A DNA stretch of 64,000 nt from Clostridium sp. M62/1 (GTDB lineage: Bacteria > Bacillota > Clostridia > Lachnospirales > Lachnospiraceae): the NCBI RefSeq assembly GCF_020736365.1, contig NZ_CP085988.1, positions 665,501-729,500 on the forward strand. The letters are read 5' to 3'. The position numbers were made by a program, and so were the translations under genes. The notes beneath the pieces were generated by a model. That model was not told the DNA's origin. It did no database searches and saw only the letters and a program-made list of their open reading frames with translations. This document shows positions 25,197-33,323 of the stretch, one piece after another (the stretch's first letter is position 1; each line of letters begins with the position of its first letter).

Positions 25197-27710
25197 ATGG
25201 ATAAGTACGAGTTTAACATAAAGGTTGAACAGATTAAAAAGCTGGTAAACAAAGGGGATTATGAGACAGCGATGAAGATTGCCGACGGAATTGACTGGAG
25301 GCGTGTGCGCAGCACCAGTCTTCTGGCGTCGATCTCACAGGTATATGAGAGAAATGAGGAGTATCAGGAGGCCAAGGATATTCTGCTTCTTGCCTTTGAG
25401 CGGGCTCCAAGCGGAAGAGGACTTCTGTTTAAGCTGACGGATCTTGCGCTCAGGGAGGGAAATGTGCCTGAGGCCGAGGCGTACTACAGAGAGTTCTGCG
25501 AGCTGTGCGGGGATGATCCGAGGCAGAATCTGCTGCGGTACCTGATTCTGGAGGCGAAGAAGGCGCCGCTGGATCAGCTGATTGTGTCGCTGGAGCGCTA
25601 CTGCCAGGAGGAATTAGACGAGAAGTGGCTTTACAAGCTGGCAGAGCTTTACCAGCAGGCCGGCCGCGAGGAGGACTGCGTTCGTATCTGCGACAAGATT
25701 ATGCTTCTCTTCGGACTGGGAAAATATGTGGACAAGGCCATGGAATTAAAAAAGAAGTATGCGCCTCTGACCAAGTACCAGATGGATCTGGTGGAAAACC
25801 GTGAGAAGTATGAGGAAAAGCTCAGGGCTGTGGAGGAAGAGTACAGCTCAGGGCGCCGCATAGACAGAGATGACGATCTGGATCAGGATTTTGAGCCCGA
25901 GGAAGACGAGGCGGAGCAGACTCACGGAAGACGAGGCGGACGCCGTCTGGACTCTGCAGAGCTTCACGAGGCGCAGGCAGAGCAGGATCTGGCCAATGAG
26001 ATCTCCAAGATCCCGAAGGAGGAGTATCGGGATGAGGAAGATTCTGTGGGAGAAACGAGAGTCCTGGGAGATATCAGAAGAATGAACCGGCAGCCGTCAG
26101 ATATGCAGGAGCAGGGCGGCGGAGACCCTGACAGGGAAGCACAGGCTGAGACTGGAACAACAGCCGGGATCAGAGCTGTAAGAACAATTCAGGCGGATAA
26201 GGCGGCAGCCCGTGCTGACAAAGAGGAAACAGGCCGTCAGGAAGGCTTCAGAGCCGGCCAGGGAGGAGCAGCTGCCTGGGCAGGAGACCAGCTTCAGGGG
26301 CAGAGCGCAGCGCCCCAGAAAGATACTGATGCGTACCAGGCAGAGAGTGCAGCAGCCAGGGAGAAGCAGATGGAACAGATTGCCAGAGCCTACGAGGAGG
26401 AAGAGGAGACGATTATCGAGGACTGGGATTTAGAGCCTGAGGAGAGTGAGAGCAATCATCTGATGATTGAGGCGGATGATCCTCAGAGCGGTCTGGCGCT
26501 GGCCCTTGATTCTTTAAAGAAAATTCACAGAGAACTGGGCACAAAAAATCCGGTTGCAAAAATCAGCGCCCAGAATCTGAACAAAAGAGGGATTTTCTCG
26601 GTGGCAGACAGGCTGGTGGGCAAGGATCTGATCGTGGAGCACGCCGCAGATCTGGATGAATTCTCCATCAGGGATCTCAGCGAGCTGATGGAGGCTGACA
26701 AGAGCGGCATGATTGTAGTTCTGATTGACACGCCGCTCAGGATGGAGCGCCTGCACAATGGAAACCCGGAGCTGGCAGATAAATTCCAGTATATCGGATG
26801 CCGCGCTTCTGAGAGAGCAGAGGATCAGGAGGAGCAGGAAGAAAAGAGAAGACAGGCAGCTGCATCGGCAGAGGCTGCCCGCCGTCAGGCAGAGTATGAG
26901 GCAGAGCAGGAGAGAAGGCGGATTGCCGAAGCTCAGGCAGAAGAAGAGCGCAGGAGAGAGGAATACGAAGCGGAGGCCGCCAGAAAGAGAGCAGAGCAGG
27001 AGGAATTAAAGCGCAGGGAAGAGGAGCGCCAGCGCGAGGAGGAACGCCGCCAGGCGGAGATTGATGCTGAGCTCGAAAGACAGCGCCTGGCAGAATATGC
27101 CGCTGAAACTGCCAGAATGGAGCAGGCCGCAGGCACATCCGGAGAGGCAGACAGAGAGTATAGCCGCTCTAATGACGGCTTCCGACAGGAAGACTATACA
27201 GAAGAAAGCGGTTACAGGGAAGAAGAGTATGACATGGCTGAAGACCGCAGAGACGATGACGGCTATCAGAATGGAGATGGATACTATCCCGGCGAGGGCT
27301 ACCATACAGATGAAAGGCCTGGCTCTGATTATGAGGACGATTACCGGGACGAGGATGAAGAGGACGGCTATCAGGAGCCTTATGAGGATGAATGGGATAA
27401 GGACGGACATGAGGATGACTACGGGGAAGAGGGCGATGACCGCCAGATGGATGTGGAGGAATTTGCCCAGTATGCCTGCAAATATGCATCTGAAATTGAC
27501 TGCAGCATCTCAGGAAAAAGTATGCTGGCCCTGTATGAGCGGGCGGAGATGATGGAGGAGGATGGCATTCCTCTGACCAGAGAAACCGCAGAAGATCTGA
27601 TTGAGGAAGCTGCAGACCGCGCAGAGAAGCCTTCCTTCGGAGGATTCTTCTCATCTAAATATGACAAGGACGGACTTCTGATTTTAAAGGAGAAGCATTT
27701 CTTCGACTGA
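25197..27710 (+). CDS. Large TPR and coiled-coil protein (837 aa)
   Basis: N-terminal TPR-like helical repeats (about 1-200; NKGDYETAMKIADGIDW, ERNEEYQEAKDILLLAFE), an acidic low-complexity section, a compact middle domain (about 425-540; ALDSLKKIHRELGTKNP, FSVADRLVGKDLIVEHAAD), a long Glu/Arg/Ala coiled coil (about 545-650), an Asp/Tyr-rich acidic stretch and a conserved C-terminal domain ending GLLILKEKHFFD. There is no signal peptide or membrane helix. I do not recognise a named family; a scaffold or regulatory role is possible. It follows recR by 42 bp and ends at a terminator. Confidence 0.75.
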   Translation: MDKYEFNIKVEQIKKLVNKGDYETAMKIADGIDWRRVRSTSLLASISQVYERNEEYQEAKDILLLAFERAPSGRGLLFKLTDLALREGNVPEAEAYYREFCELCGDDPRQNLLRYLILEAKKAPLDQLIVSLERYCQEELDEKWLYKLAELYQQAGREEDCVRICDKIMLLFGLGKYVDKAMELKKKYAPLTKYQMDLVENREKYEEKLRAVEEEYSSGRRIDRDDDLDQDFEPEEDEAEQTHGRRGGRRLDSAELHEAQAEQDLANEISKIPKEEYRDEEDSVGETRVLGDIRRMNRQPSDMQEQGGGDPDREAQAETGTTAGIRAVRTIQADKAAARADKEETGRQEGFRAGQGGAAAWAGDQLQGQSAAPQKDTDAYQAESAAAREKQMEQIARAYEEEEETIIEDWDLEPEESESNHLMIEADDPQSGLALALDSLKKIHRELGTKNPVAKISAQNLNKRGIFSVADRLVGKDLIVEHAADLDEFSIRDLSELMEADKSGMIVVLIDTPLRMERLHNGNPELADKFQYIGCRASERAEDQEEQEEKRRQAAASAEAARRQAEYEAEQERRRIAEAQAEEERRREEYEAEAARKRAEQEELKRREEERQREEERRQAEIDAELERQRLAEYAAETARMEQAAGTSGEADREYSRSNDGFRQEDYTEESGYREEEYDMAEDRRDDDGYQNGDGYYPGEGYHTDERPGSDYEDDYRDEDEEDGYQEPYEDEWDKDGHEDDYGEEGDDRQMDVEEFAQYACKYASEIDCSISGKSMLALYERAEMMEEDGIPLTRETAEDLIEEAADRAEKPSFGGFFSSKYDKDGLLILKEKHFFD

Positions 27711-27742
27711 TACAGAAGGACAATAGGAATCGAATACAGAAG

Positions 27743-27786
27743 ATGCCCCATCTGCGGCCTGTACGGCCCGGGAGGGGCATTTATTT
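27743..27786 (+). terminator. Terminator of the dnaX-recR-TPR operon
   Basis: ATGCCCC (27743-27749) and GGGGCAT (27774-27780) close a hairpin with an inner GGCC/GGCC pair, followed by TTATTTG. Confidence 0.7.
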
Positions 27787-27826
27787 GATAAGGAAACTCT
27801 TTTGTGAAGAAAAATGGAGGACAGCT

Positions 27827-28654
27827 ATGAACATCAGACTGATTGCCCTTGACCTGGACGGAACACTTCTGACCTCCGATAAGAGGCTTTCAGAGCGCAA
27901 TAAGAGGGCGCTGGAGGAGTGCATCCGGAGGGGAATATATATCGTGCCGTGCACAGGGCGTACGTTCGAGGGAATCCCGAAGCCTGTCCGTATGCTCGAT
28001 GGGATAAAATATACGATTCTGACAAACGGCGCGTGTATCCAGGATGCAGAGACGGGAGAGATCCTGGAACGGAGGGGACTCTTCTGGGAGAAGGCAATGC
28101 AGGTGATTGACCGGATCGAGGACTTTACTCTTATGTACGACTGTTATATAGAGGGGCGAGGAAAGGCGGACCGGCGGTTTCTTGACACCCTGGAGTACTA
28201 TGAGATCCGGCCGGAAATCTGCAGGCTGATCCGGGAGACGAGAGATCCTCTGCCGTCGTTAAAGGACTACCTGGCAAAAAAGCAGCCTCTTCTCGATAAA
28301 ATGAATATTTACTTTAAGGGATGTGACAGGGAGACGAAGCAGAGGGTTCGCCGGGAGCTGGCCGAAATAGAGGGGCTCGTTGTGACCTCGTCTATGCCCA
28401 ACAATCTGGAGATTAACGGGGAGGGGGCCACAAAGGGGGACGCCATTCGCCTTCTCGCCGATCGGCTTAAAATTCCGGTAAGCCAGACGATGGCTTTCGG
28501 TGACGGGGAAAATGACAGAAGTATGATGGAGCTGGCCGGGGTCGGTGTGGCCATGGAGAACGGAAGCCCTCTGGCAAAAGAATGTGCATCATACATTGCG
28601 CCGTCTAACGATGCAGATGGGGTGGCGGAAATTATAGAAAGGCTGGTGCTGTAA
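27827..28654 (+). CDS. Cof-type HAD-IIB phosphatase (275 aa)
   Basis: HAD motif I LIALDLDGTLLTSDK, motif II LTNGACI, motif III Lys in NLEINGEGATKGDAI and motif IV FGDGENDRSMMELAG, with the Cof signature VGVAMENGSPLAKECA. The cap domain spans about 90-190. Members dephosphorylate sugar phosphates, FMN or PLP; the substrate cannot be predicted. The start at 27827 follows ATGGAGGACAG. Confidence 0.92.
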   Translation: MNIRLIALDLDGTLLTSDKRLSERNKRALEECIRRGIYIVPCTGRTFEGIPKPVRMLDGIKYTILTNGACIQDAETGEILERRGLFWEKAMQVIDRIEDFTLMYDCYIEGRGKADRRFLDTLEYYEIRPEICRLIRETRDPLPSLKDYLAKKQPLLDKMNIYFKGCDRETKQRVRRELAEIEGLVVTSSMPNNLEINGEGATKGDAIRLLADRLKIPVSQTMAFGDGENDRSMMELAGVGVAMENGSPLAKECASYIAPSNDADGVAEIIERLVL

Positions 28655-28699
28655 GGAAGGAAATAAGGCCTGTTCCTTCCCTTGAAAGGAAGTTTAAAT

Positions 28700-29404
28700 A
28701 TGCAGAATTGGTTATCGATTGCAGCAGCTGTCTATCTTGCTGCCATGGTTTTAATAGGACATTACAGAGGATTTATACGGATGGCAGTCTCTGCTGTCGC
28801 CCTGGTGGTGACGCTGGTGGCTGTCAATATGGCTGTGCCCCAGGTGACCTCCTATCTCAGGAATAACACAGAGGTTTACCAGACTGTAGAGGAGGCGGTG
28901 CGCCAGGCGATTGGCATGGACGAGAGCGCTGATGCAGACACTCCGGCGGCCCAAAGACAGAAAATCGAGGAGCTGGAGCTGCCTGGGCTGTTTAAGGCAG
29001 AGCTTTTGGAAAACAACAATCATGAGGTTTACAGCCTGATGGGAGTAGACACCTTTTCCAGATATGTAACAGGATACCTGGTCAGCCAGATCATGAATCT
29101 GGCCGTCTATATTCTGCTGTTCATTGTCATTTTCGGCGCACTGGAAATCATTGCGAAATGTCTGGATATCGTGGCCCGGCTGCCCATACTGTCGGGGGTC
29201 AACAAACTGGCCGGCGCCGCTTTGGGCGGCGCGGAGGGACTGATCTTCCTGTGGCTTGCGTTTCTGCTGATTACCGCCTTTTCCACGACAGAGTGGGGAA
29301 TGAATCTGAACCGGATGATAGAGTCCAGCTCCTGGCTGTCATTTCTGTATGACAATAACCTGCTGGCCAAATTCGTCATGTCGCTGATCGCCGGAATCTT
29401 TTAA
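28700..29404 (+). CDS. CvpA-family membrane protein (234 aa)
   Basis: Four or so hydrophobic helices (IAAAVYLAAMVLIGHYRG, then FIRMAVSAVALVVTLVAV, IMNLAVYILLFIVIFGAL and LIFLWLAFLLITAF) with the YRGFIR loop of CvpA proteins. An extracytoplasmic section of about 70 residues separates helices 2 and 3. The family is linked to colicin V production and envelope stress; its precise role is unknown. The start at 28700 follows GAAAGGAAG. Confidence 0.85.
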   Translation: MQNWLSIAAAVYLAAMVLIGHYRGFIRMAVSAVALVVTLVAVNMAVPQVTSYLRNNTEVYQTVEEAVRQAIGMDESADADTPAAQRQKIEELELPGLFKAELLENNNHEVYSLMGVDTFSRYVTGYLVSQIMNLAVYILLFIVIFGALEIIAKCLDIVARLPILSGVNKLAGAALGGAEGLIFLWLAFLLITAFSTTEWGMNLNRMIESSSWLSFLYDNNLLAKFVMSLIAGIF

Positions 29405-29488
29405 GGCGGCAGGGGAAGTGACAGGCTGTCACAGAAAGCAAAAAAACTGTGATGAAGAAAGCTGTAATGAAAAAAGTTGCAATGAAGA

Positions 29489-29539
29489 AAGCTGCCTGCT
29501 TTGCGTGGAACCAAGTTCTTGCAAGGCAGGCAGCTTTTT
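29489..29539 (+). terminator. Terminator after the CvpA-like gene
   Basis: AAGCTGCCTG and CAGGCAGCTT pair as a 10-bp stem with inner TTGC/GCAA pairing, followed by T5. Confidence 0.88.
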
Positions 29540-29897
29540 CATGACGGTACAAGGCCGTGCAGTTTTGGCAGGCACCATATCCTGGTGACAGATACAGTCA
29601 AATTAAAAAGGAAAATCTGTGAATAAAAGGAAAAGAGCAGGAGAATAATAGCTGTATGGAATCGGAGGGTTCCAATGCCTGATGGAGAAGGGAGGGCAGC
29701 TAAAGTACAGAACAGGGCTAAAGAAAATTAAATAAACAATATATATTTTATATTCAATTAATACAATTATTCTGAAAAGCCTTTAAATTCAATTATTTTC
29801 CAGGACCACAAGATGTAGAAGCAGAGCAAAAAAATGGGCATATATGGTAGTTGGAAAGAAAACTCAAAAATTGTTTAAAAAAATGATACAAATTTCC

Positions 29898-29926
29898 TTG
29901 ACAAGTTCTGCCTGCGGTGGTATAGT
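29898..29926 (+). promoter_or_regulatory. Promoter of the structured leader RNA
   Basis: TTGACA (29898-29903), 17-bp spacer and TATAGT (29921-29926): near-consensus housekeeping promoter with no ORF directly after it. Confidence 0.85.
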
Positions 29927-29931
29927 TTAGT

Positions 29932-30088
29932 CCAGCGTAAGACATACGCAGAGTCATCTGTCCTGAAAAACAGAGAACTTCTGAGGGGATATCCTCGAAG
30001 CGGCAGATGAAAAACAAATCTTAAAAAACTTCGTGAAGTAATAAGATAAATGCGAAATGAGTGATATAACTCACTTCGCATTTTTAAT
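29932..30088 (+). ncRNA. Structured small RNA or leader RNA, unidentified
   Basis: Between a consensus promoter and a strong terminator. Helices: GCGTA/TACGC (29935-29949); TCATCTG (29954-29960) with CAGATGA (30004-30010) enclosing CTTC-U-GAGG/CCTC-GAAG (29978-30000, 6-nt loop). A short linker leads to the terminator stem. I could not match it to any riboswitch or sRNA family I know, including 6S, SAM, c-di-GMP, THF, purine and T-box. It could be a host sRNA, or a leader controlling the prophage operon. Confidence 0.65.
30048..30088 (+). terminator. First tandem terminator before the prophage
   Basis: AAATGCGAA (30048-30056) with TTCGCATTT (30075-30083), plus TGAGT/ACTCA inside and a GATATA loop, followed by T-rich sequence. 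Confidence 0.9.
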
Positions 30089-30105
30089 TTTTATAAGAAA
30101 TTGAT

Positions 30106-30149
30106 AAATGCGCCAGAGTGAATAATCACTCTGGCGCATTTATTTTTTT
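30106..30149 (+). terminator. Second tandem terminator, perfect 16-bp stem
   Basis: AAATGCGCCAGAGTGA (30106-30121) and TCACTCTGGCGCATTT (30126-30141) pair perfectly around an ATAA loop, then A and T7. It ends 27 bp before the first phage start codon, and no promoter is visible in between. Confidence 0.92.
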
Positions 30150-30176
30150 GCCTAAAAACAGAGGAGGTGGAGAGCA

Positions 30177-30377
30177 ATGGCAACCAATAAGCGACCGAGA
30201 AAAGCGTACAAGCGCATCGGATTCGAGGACAGAAAGAAAATCGAAGCACTGAACGCACAGGGCAAAACAGTAGATGAGATGGCGATGGCAATCGGTGTCC
30301 ACTCGGCTACCATGTACCGTGAACTCGCCAGAGGTGGAGAACCGTACAAGGCAGAGGTCGCACAGCATTCCATCTAA
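30177..30377 (+). CDS. Small helix-turn-helix protein (66 aa)
   Basis: Starts after GGAGGTGG. FEDRKKIEALNAQGKTVDEM then AMAIGVHSATMYRELARGG forms an IS30/HTH_38-like helix-turn-helix. The basic N-terminus (KRPRKAYKR) would aid DNA binding. As the first gene of the prophage operon it is a candidate regulator; the target is unknown. Confidence 0.75.
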   Translation: MATNKRPRKAYKRIGFEDRKKIEALNAQGKTVDEMAMAIGVHSATMYRELARGGEPYKAEVAQHSI

Positions 30378-30395
30378 CAGAGAGGAGCAAGTGGA

Positions 30396-30821
30396 ATGGA
30401 AGAACTGGATATCAAGACTGCCATACAGATAGCAAAGATACTGGCAGCGGCCCCGGATGAAAGAATCCCCATGATACTGGATGTGTTCAGCAAGGCACAG
30501 GTTGACATCAACGGACTTGATGAACTGGCAGAATGGAGAGCACTGGACAAGCAGGCCGCACTGATTGACACAGATACCTTTGTAACAGAACTGACCAAGG
30601 GTAAGGAACTAGAGGACGGAGAATACCGCATCAGAGTTCCGGAGTTTAATCACTTCTGTAGCACAAAGGGAGTGAGTGCCAGATACGCAAGGAAGCACCT
30701 GTACGAAAGCGGAATGCTTCGAAGCAGCACTGACAATGGCAAAATCAACTACACCTGCCCGGTGCAGGCAACAGATACCAAAAAAACAGAACGATGCGTA
30801 TGCATCACACCTAAAAACTGA
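30396..30821 (+). CDS. Phage protein of unknown function (141 aa)
   Basis: Starts after GAGGAGCAAGTGGA. Helical N-terminal half (DIKTAIQIAKILAAAPDERI) and a C-terminal part (VPEFNHFCSTKGVSARYARK) that looks like a small DNA-binding fold. The last 15 or so residues overlap a hairpin (GATGC/GCATC, 30793-30806) that may belong to the downstream structured RNA. No family is recognised. Confidence 0.6.
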   Translation: MEELDIKTAIQIAKILAAAPDERIPMILDVFSKAQVDINGLDELAEWRALDKQAALIDTDTFVTELTKGKELEDGEYRIRVPEFNHFCSTKGVSARYARKHLYESGMLRSSTDNGKINYTCPVQATDTKKTERCVCITPKN

Positions 30822-30829
30822 ATACCGAA

Positions 30830-31225
30830 GAAACACACTGGCAAGCATCGACCAGGATAAAAACCGATAGGTAGGAGCGAGCCGCCGCAGTAAATCGCTC
30901 CGGCAGCAGGACATGAGCCTGCATGAATAGCTGTCGTAATTGGGGTAGGGAACGCAGACCCAAGTAAAACAACAACGGTTCGGAGGCAGATGAGAAACAC
31001 GCAGAGAGAGAATACCGAGAGCATGGATGCGTGGGTGCGATTTAACACTCGGTAGCGGGGAATGAAAAAGACCGCACTGCAGGCGACTAGTACAGCTACC
31101 CCAAAGAATACTCAGGGAGCATGAACGGAACAGTTACTCTTCAAAGCCTTGGAGAACCTGTTCCATGCCAGACCCAAGAAGCCTAGAGAGCATAATGAGG
31201 TACTGGTAAAAGTCAAGTAAGTATA
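30830..31225 (+). ncRNA. Large structured RNA candidate, phage-encoded, unidentified
   Basis: A 417-bp gap without plausible ORFs inside an otherwise tightly packed operon. Perfect helices: GGAGCGA/TCGCTCC (30874-30880/30895-30901), GCAGG/CCTGC (30906-30922), a long-range TTGGGGTAG/CTACCCCAA (30940-30948/31096-31104) enclosing TACCGAG/CTCGGTA (31013-31019/31048-31054), and GGAACAG/CTGTTCC (31127-31133/31158-31164) extended by GCAT/ATGC. CTGGCA (30838) could pair with TGCCAG (31166). It resembles the large ornate RNAs of phages (GOLLD, ROOL) in setting, but is shorter and I cannot match it to them. No group I or II intron core is found. Confidence 0.65.
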
Positions 31226-31238
31226 AAGGAGAGAGCAT

Positions 31239-31391
31239 ATGAAACAGCCAAAGAAACTGACAAGGAATCAGAAAGAGATACTGGTCAAGAAGGGAATGAA
31301 CCCAGATGACTATATGCTCCATTCAGAGGATGAGAAAGAGATGATTCTCTATAACAGGAAGGAAAAGAGACTGGAAGCAGTCGAGAAGTAA
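31239..31391 (+). CDS. Small conserved phage protein (50 aa)
   Basis: ATG at 31239 after AAAGGAGAGAGC. Opens MKQPKKLTRNQKEILVKKGM followed by NPDDYML, a pattern I recall from very small conserved phage and element proteins in Firmicutes. Basic N-terminus and charged tail. Function unknown. Confidence 0.7.
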   Translation: MKQPKKLTRNQKEILVKKGMNPDDYMLHSEDEKEMILYNRKEKRLEAVEK

Positions 31392-31410
31392 GCAGGAGGT
31401 GCATGACGAT

Positions 31411-32130
31411 TTGAAACTCGGTAGGAGACAGAAGCGAATTCTGAAAAGAAAGCTGAAGCGCATAGCAGGGGATGTAGTAGCGGTAATAGTGGGAGCAGGA
31501 ATGTTTGTCGGATTGTTTATCGCATGGGCAAACGAACCGATGCCGGACTGGAGCGAGTACATAGAGGAAAACCACATAGGCATGGTGCAGGTGGAAGGCT
31601 CGGACACATGGCTGACGCAGGAAGAATATGAACAGATGTGCAAAGAGCGTGACGCATACAAGGCAGCAGAGCAGGCAGAGGAACAATCCTACTACAACGC
31701 AATCCTCCAGAGCACTGAGACACCAGTACCGACAACGACCGCAGCAATCGGCAGTCTGGACTGGGATGCAGATGACTCCTACAGATTAGCGAAAATCGCC
31801 ATGGCAGAAGCAGAGGGCGAGGACACCGAGGGCAAGGCACTGGTCATACTGGTAGTGCTGAACCGAGTATGGAGCGATGACTTCCCGGATACCATCGAGG
31901 GAGTGATCACAGAGGATACCCAGTTCGCAGCATACGAAAATGGAAGATACGACAGAGTAGAACCGGACGCAGACTGCTACCAGGCACTGGAAATGGTGCA
32001 GGTAGAACACTGGAATGAGAGCCTGGGAGCGACATACTTCGAGAGAACCACGGATGAAACCACATGGCACAACACCACACTGAAAAAATTATTCACACAC
32101 GGCAACCACACATTCTACACGGAAGAGTAA
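31411..32130 (+). CDS. Membrane-anchored SleB-type cell wall hydrolase (239 aa)
   Basis: Basic N-terminus, one membrane helix (VVAVIVGAGMFVGLFIAW, about residues 20-38), a linker of about 80 residues, then a Hydrolase_2/SleB-like domain (RLAKIAMAEAEGEDTEGKAL, LNRVWSDDFPDTIEGVI). SleB enzymes are lytic transglycosylases of spore cortex. The TTG at 31411 lies 11 bases after AGGAGG; the GTG at 31399 overlaps that site and is less likely. Its place in the early region, far from the expected lysis genes, is unusual for an endolysin. Confidence 0.75.
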   Translation: MKLGRRQKRILKRKLKRIAGDVVAVIVGAGMFVGLFIAWANEPMPDWSEYIEENHIGMVQVEGSDTWLTQEEYEQMCKERDAYKAAEQAEEQSYYNAILQSTETPVPTTTAAIGSLDWDADDSYRLAKIAMAEAEGEDTEGKALVILVVLNRVWSDDFPDTIEGVITEDTQFAAYENGRYDRVEPDADCYQALEMVQVEHWNESLGATYFERTTDETTWHNTTLKKLFTHGNHTFYTEE

Positions 32131-32159
32131 ATGAACGGTCGCAGGAAGGGGAAGCAAGC

Positions 32160-32402
32160 ATGGACAATATAACAATGTCGCTCGGAATTTACTTCGAGGT
32201 AAAGGACGCAGAGATATATGGCGGAGAAGGCACAGTCGGATATGCAGCAACGATTGTAGATATTTCACTCAGCGGATTACAGAAGGCTGATTTCACGAAA
32301 TACGCAGAGAGCCAGAAGGAAGGCATGGCGCAGTTCTGCCACGTCCCGGTTGAAAAGGTAAGAGTGATATCCAGAGACGAATACGAAGAAAACACGGACT
32401 AA
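32160..32402 (+). CDS. Phage protein of unknown function (80 aa)
   Basis: ATG at 32160 after GAAGGGGAAGC. Small mixed alpha/beta protein with SLGIYFEVKDAEIYGGEGTV and a C-terminal EKVRVISRDEYEENTD. No motif is recognised. Twenty bases separate it from the next gene. Confidence 0.6.
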   Translation: MDNITMSLGIYFEVKDAEIYGGEGTVGYAATIVDISLSGLQKADFTKYAESQKEGMAQFCHVPVEKVRVISRDEYEENTD

Positions 32403-32422
32403 CAGGAAGGAAGTAACCAACA

Positions 32423-32794
32423 ATGAAAATGGCAATGAAGGACGGACAGATACTCATAAGAGAAGCAGACAATGTCCAGTTCACAATCATAAAGAGTTGG
32501 GGAAAGATGAAGTGGAGCAGGCAGACGCAAACGCTAAGCGGACCGGCTGACATCGAACTACTGAACAGACTGGCAGGACTGGTAAACCTGCCGCCGTCCA
32601 TCGAAGCAGAGCGAAAGAAGCTGAACGAAGTAATGGCAGCAGTCGACCGGGAACGCATGAACCCGAAGCCAGAGCCGCTCATCCCACCGCCAGTCAAAGT
32701 GTCGCCATTCACGCACCAGGTGCGAGGATACAACATGGCACTCATGACATTCGGACTGGTAGACCCACCGAAACCAAAGGAGGCGGAGAAGTGA
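32423..32794 (+). CDS. N-terminal part of a split SNF2-family helicase (123 aa)
   Basis: MKDGQILIREADNVQFTI resembles the HARP-like leader of phage SNF2 helicases, and the C-terminal part PFTHQVRGYNMALMTFGL matches the Q-motif helix that normally precedes Walker A by about 20-30 residues. Walker A is instead found at the start of the gene at 35089, 2.3 kb downstream. It starts after AGGAAGGAAG and ends in a TGA overlapping the next GTG. The two products might assemble into one enzyme, or the gene may be broken. Confidence 0.6.
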   Translation: MKMAMKDGQILIREADNVQFTIIKSWGKMKWSRQTQTLSGPADIELLNRLAGLVNLPPSIEAERKKLNEVMAAVDRERMNPKPEPLIPPPVKVSPFTHQVRGYNMALMTFGLVDPPKPKEAEK

Positions 32795-33108
32795 TACATA
32801 TCAAGGAAACAGAAATCATCCCACTTCTGAAGGAAGCGCAGACAGAATACTCGCAGAAGATAACTGAGGGCGACCCAAAAGATGTGGAGATGGCAGAAAG
32901 AATAGAGGAAGCACTCACGCAGGCAATGGACATCGTGTACGACTACCAGAGCATTACAGATGAGTATAAGCGGATGGTTGAAAAATATGAGACAGAAGCA
33001 CCAGTAATTAAAAGAGGTATGGACTTTTACTGCTGCCCTGCCTGCGGAAAGAGAACCTCCCGAAATCATACGCACTGCCACTGGTGCGGAAAGAAACTGG
33101 GGTGGTAA
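32791..33108 (+). CDS. Zinc-ribbon phage protein (105 aa)
   Basis: The GTG start overlaps the previous stop and follows AAAGGAGGCGGAG. Helical N-terminal region, then a CPACGKRTSRNHTHCHWCGK zinc ribbon with two CxxC pairs. Possibly DNA- or RNA-binding. First gene of the cassette that separates the two helicase parts. Confidence 0.7.
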   Translation: MIHIKETEIIPLLKEAQTEYSQKITEGDPKDVEMAERIEEALTQAMDIVYDYQSITDEYKRMVEKYETEAPVIKRGMDFYCCPACGKRTSRNHTHCHWCGKKLGW

Positions 33109-33110
33109 AG

Positions 33111-33323
33111 ATGACAGATCGAGAAAAGAAAGAATTAATAGAAGCCGAGGAAACGATACTGCAGTTGTTCTTCGATGCGTATGAAAGAGCAATGAAGTAC
33201 ACAAAAGGCAATATCAACCTTTCACTCCGCATGGCAGCAATGCTCGTGTCAGCGATGGTTCACGACCAGACGGAAAGCAAGTCCTTTCAATTTTTGTGGC
33301 AAATGGGGAGGGATAACAAATGA
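33111..33323 (+). CDS. Phage protein of unknown function (70 aa)
   Basis: ATG at 33111, two bases after the previous stop, with GGGGTGG upstream. Predominantly helical (REKKELIEAEETILQLFF, NLSLRMAAMLVSAMVHD). Overlaps the methyltransferase start by 4 bp, so probably co-translated with it. Confidence 0.6.
   Translation: MTDREKKELIEAEETILQLFFDAYERAMKYTKGNINLSLRMAAMLVSAMVHDQTESKSFQFLWQMGRDNK

Larger units (their letters stand above)
29405..30176. other. Host-prophage border region (772 bp)
   Basis: Holds a three-unit 15-bp repeat (CTGTGATGAAGAAAG-like, 29448-29495), a strong terminator, an unremarkable stretch to 29730, a very AT-rich patch (29730-29815) with ATTCAATTA twice, then a promoter, a structured RNA and two tandem terminators (separate entries). 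No integrase or repressor gene is present on either strand. An 18-codon ORF at about 29674 (MPDGEGRAAKVQNRAKEN) is too short to trust. Confidence 0.6.

Noticed and set aside
30822..31238. Group I intron in the gap between early phage genes
   Set aside because: GCGACTAGTAC looks a little like an R element and TAATTGGGG like a P element, but no S (TATAGTCC-like) element or consistent P3/P7/P8 set is found and the flanking ORFs do not form a split gene.
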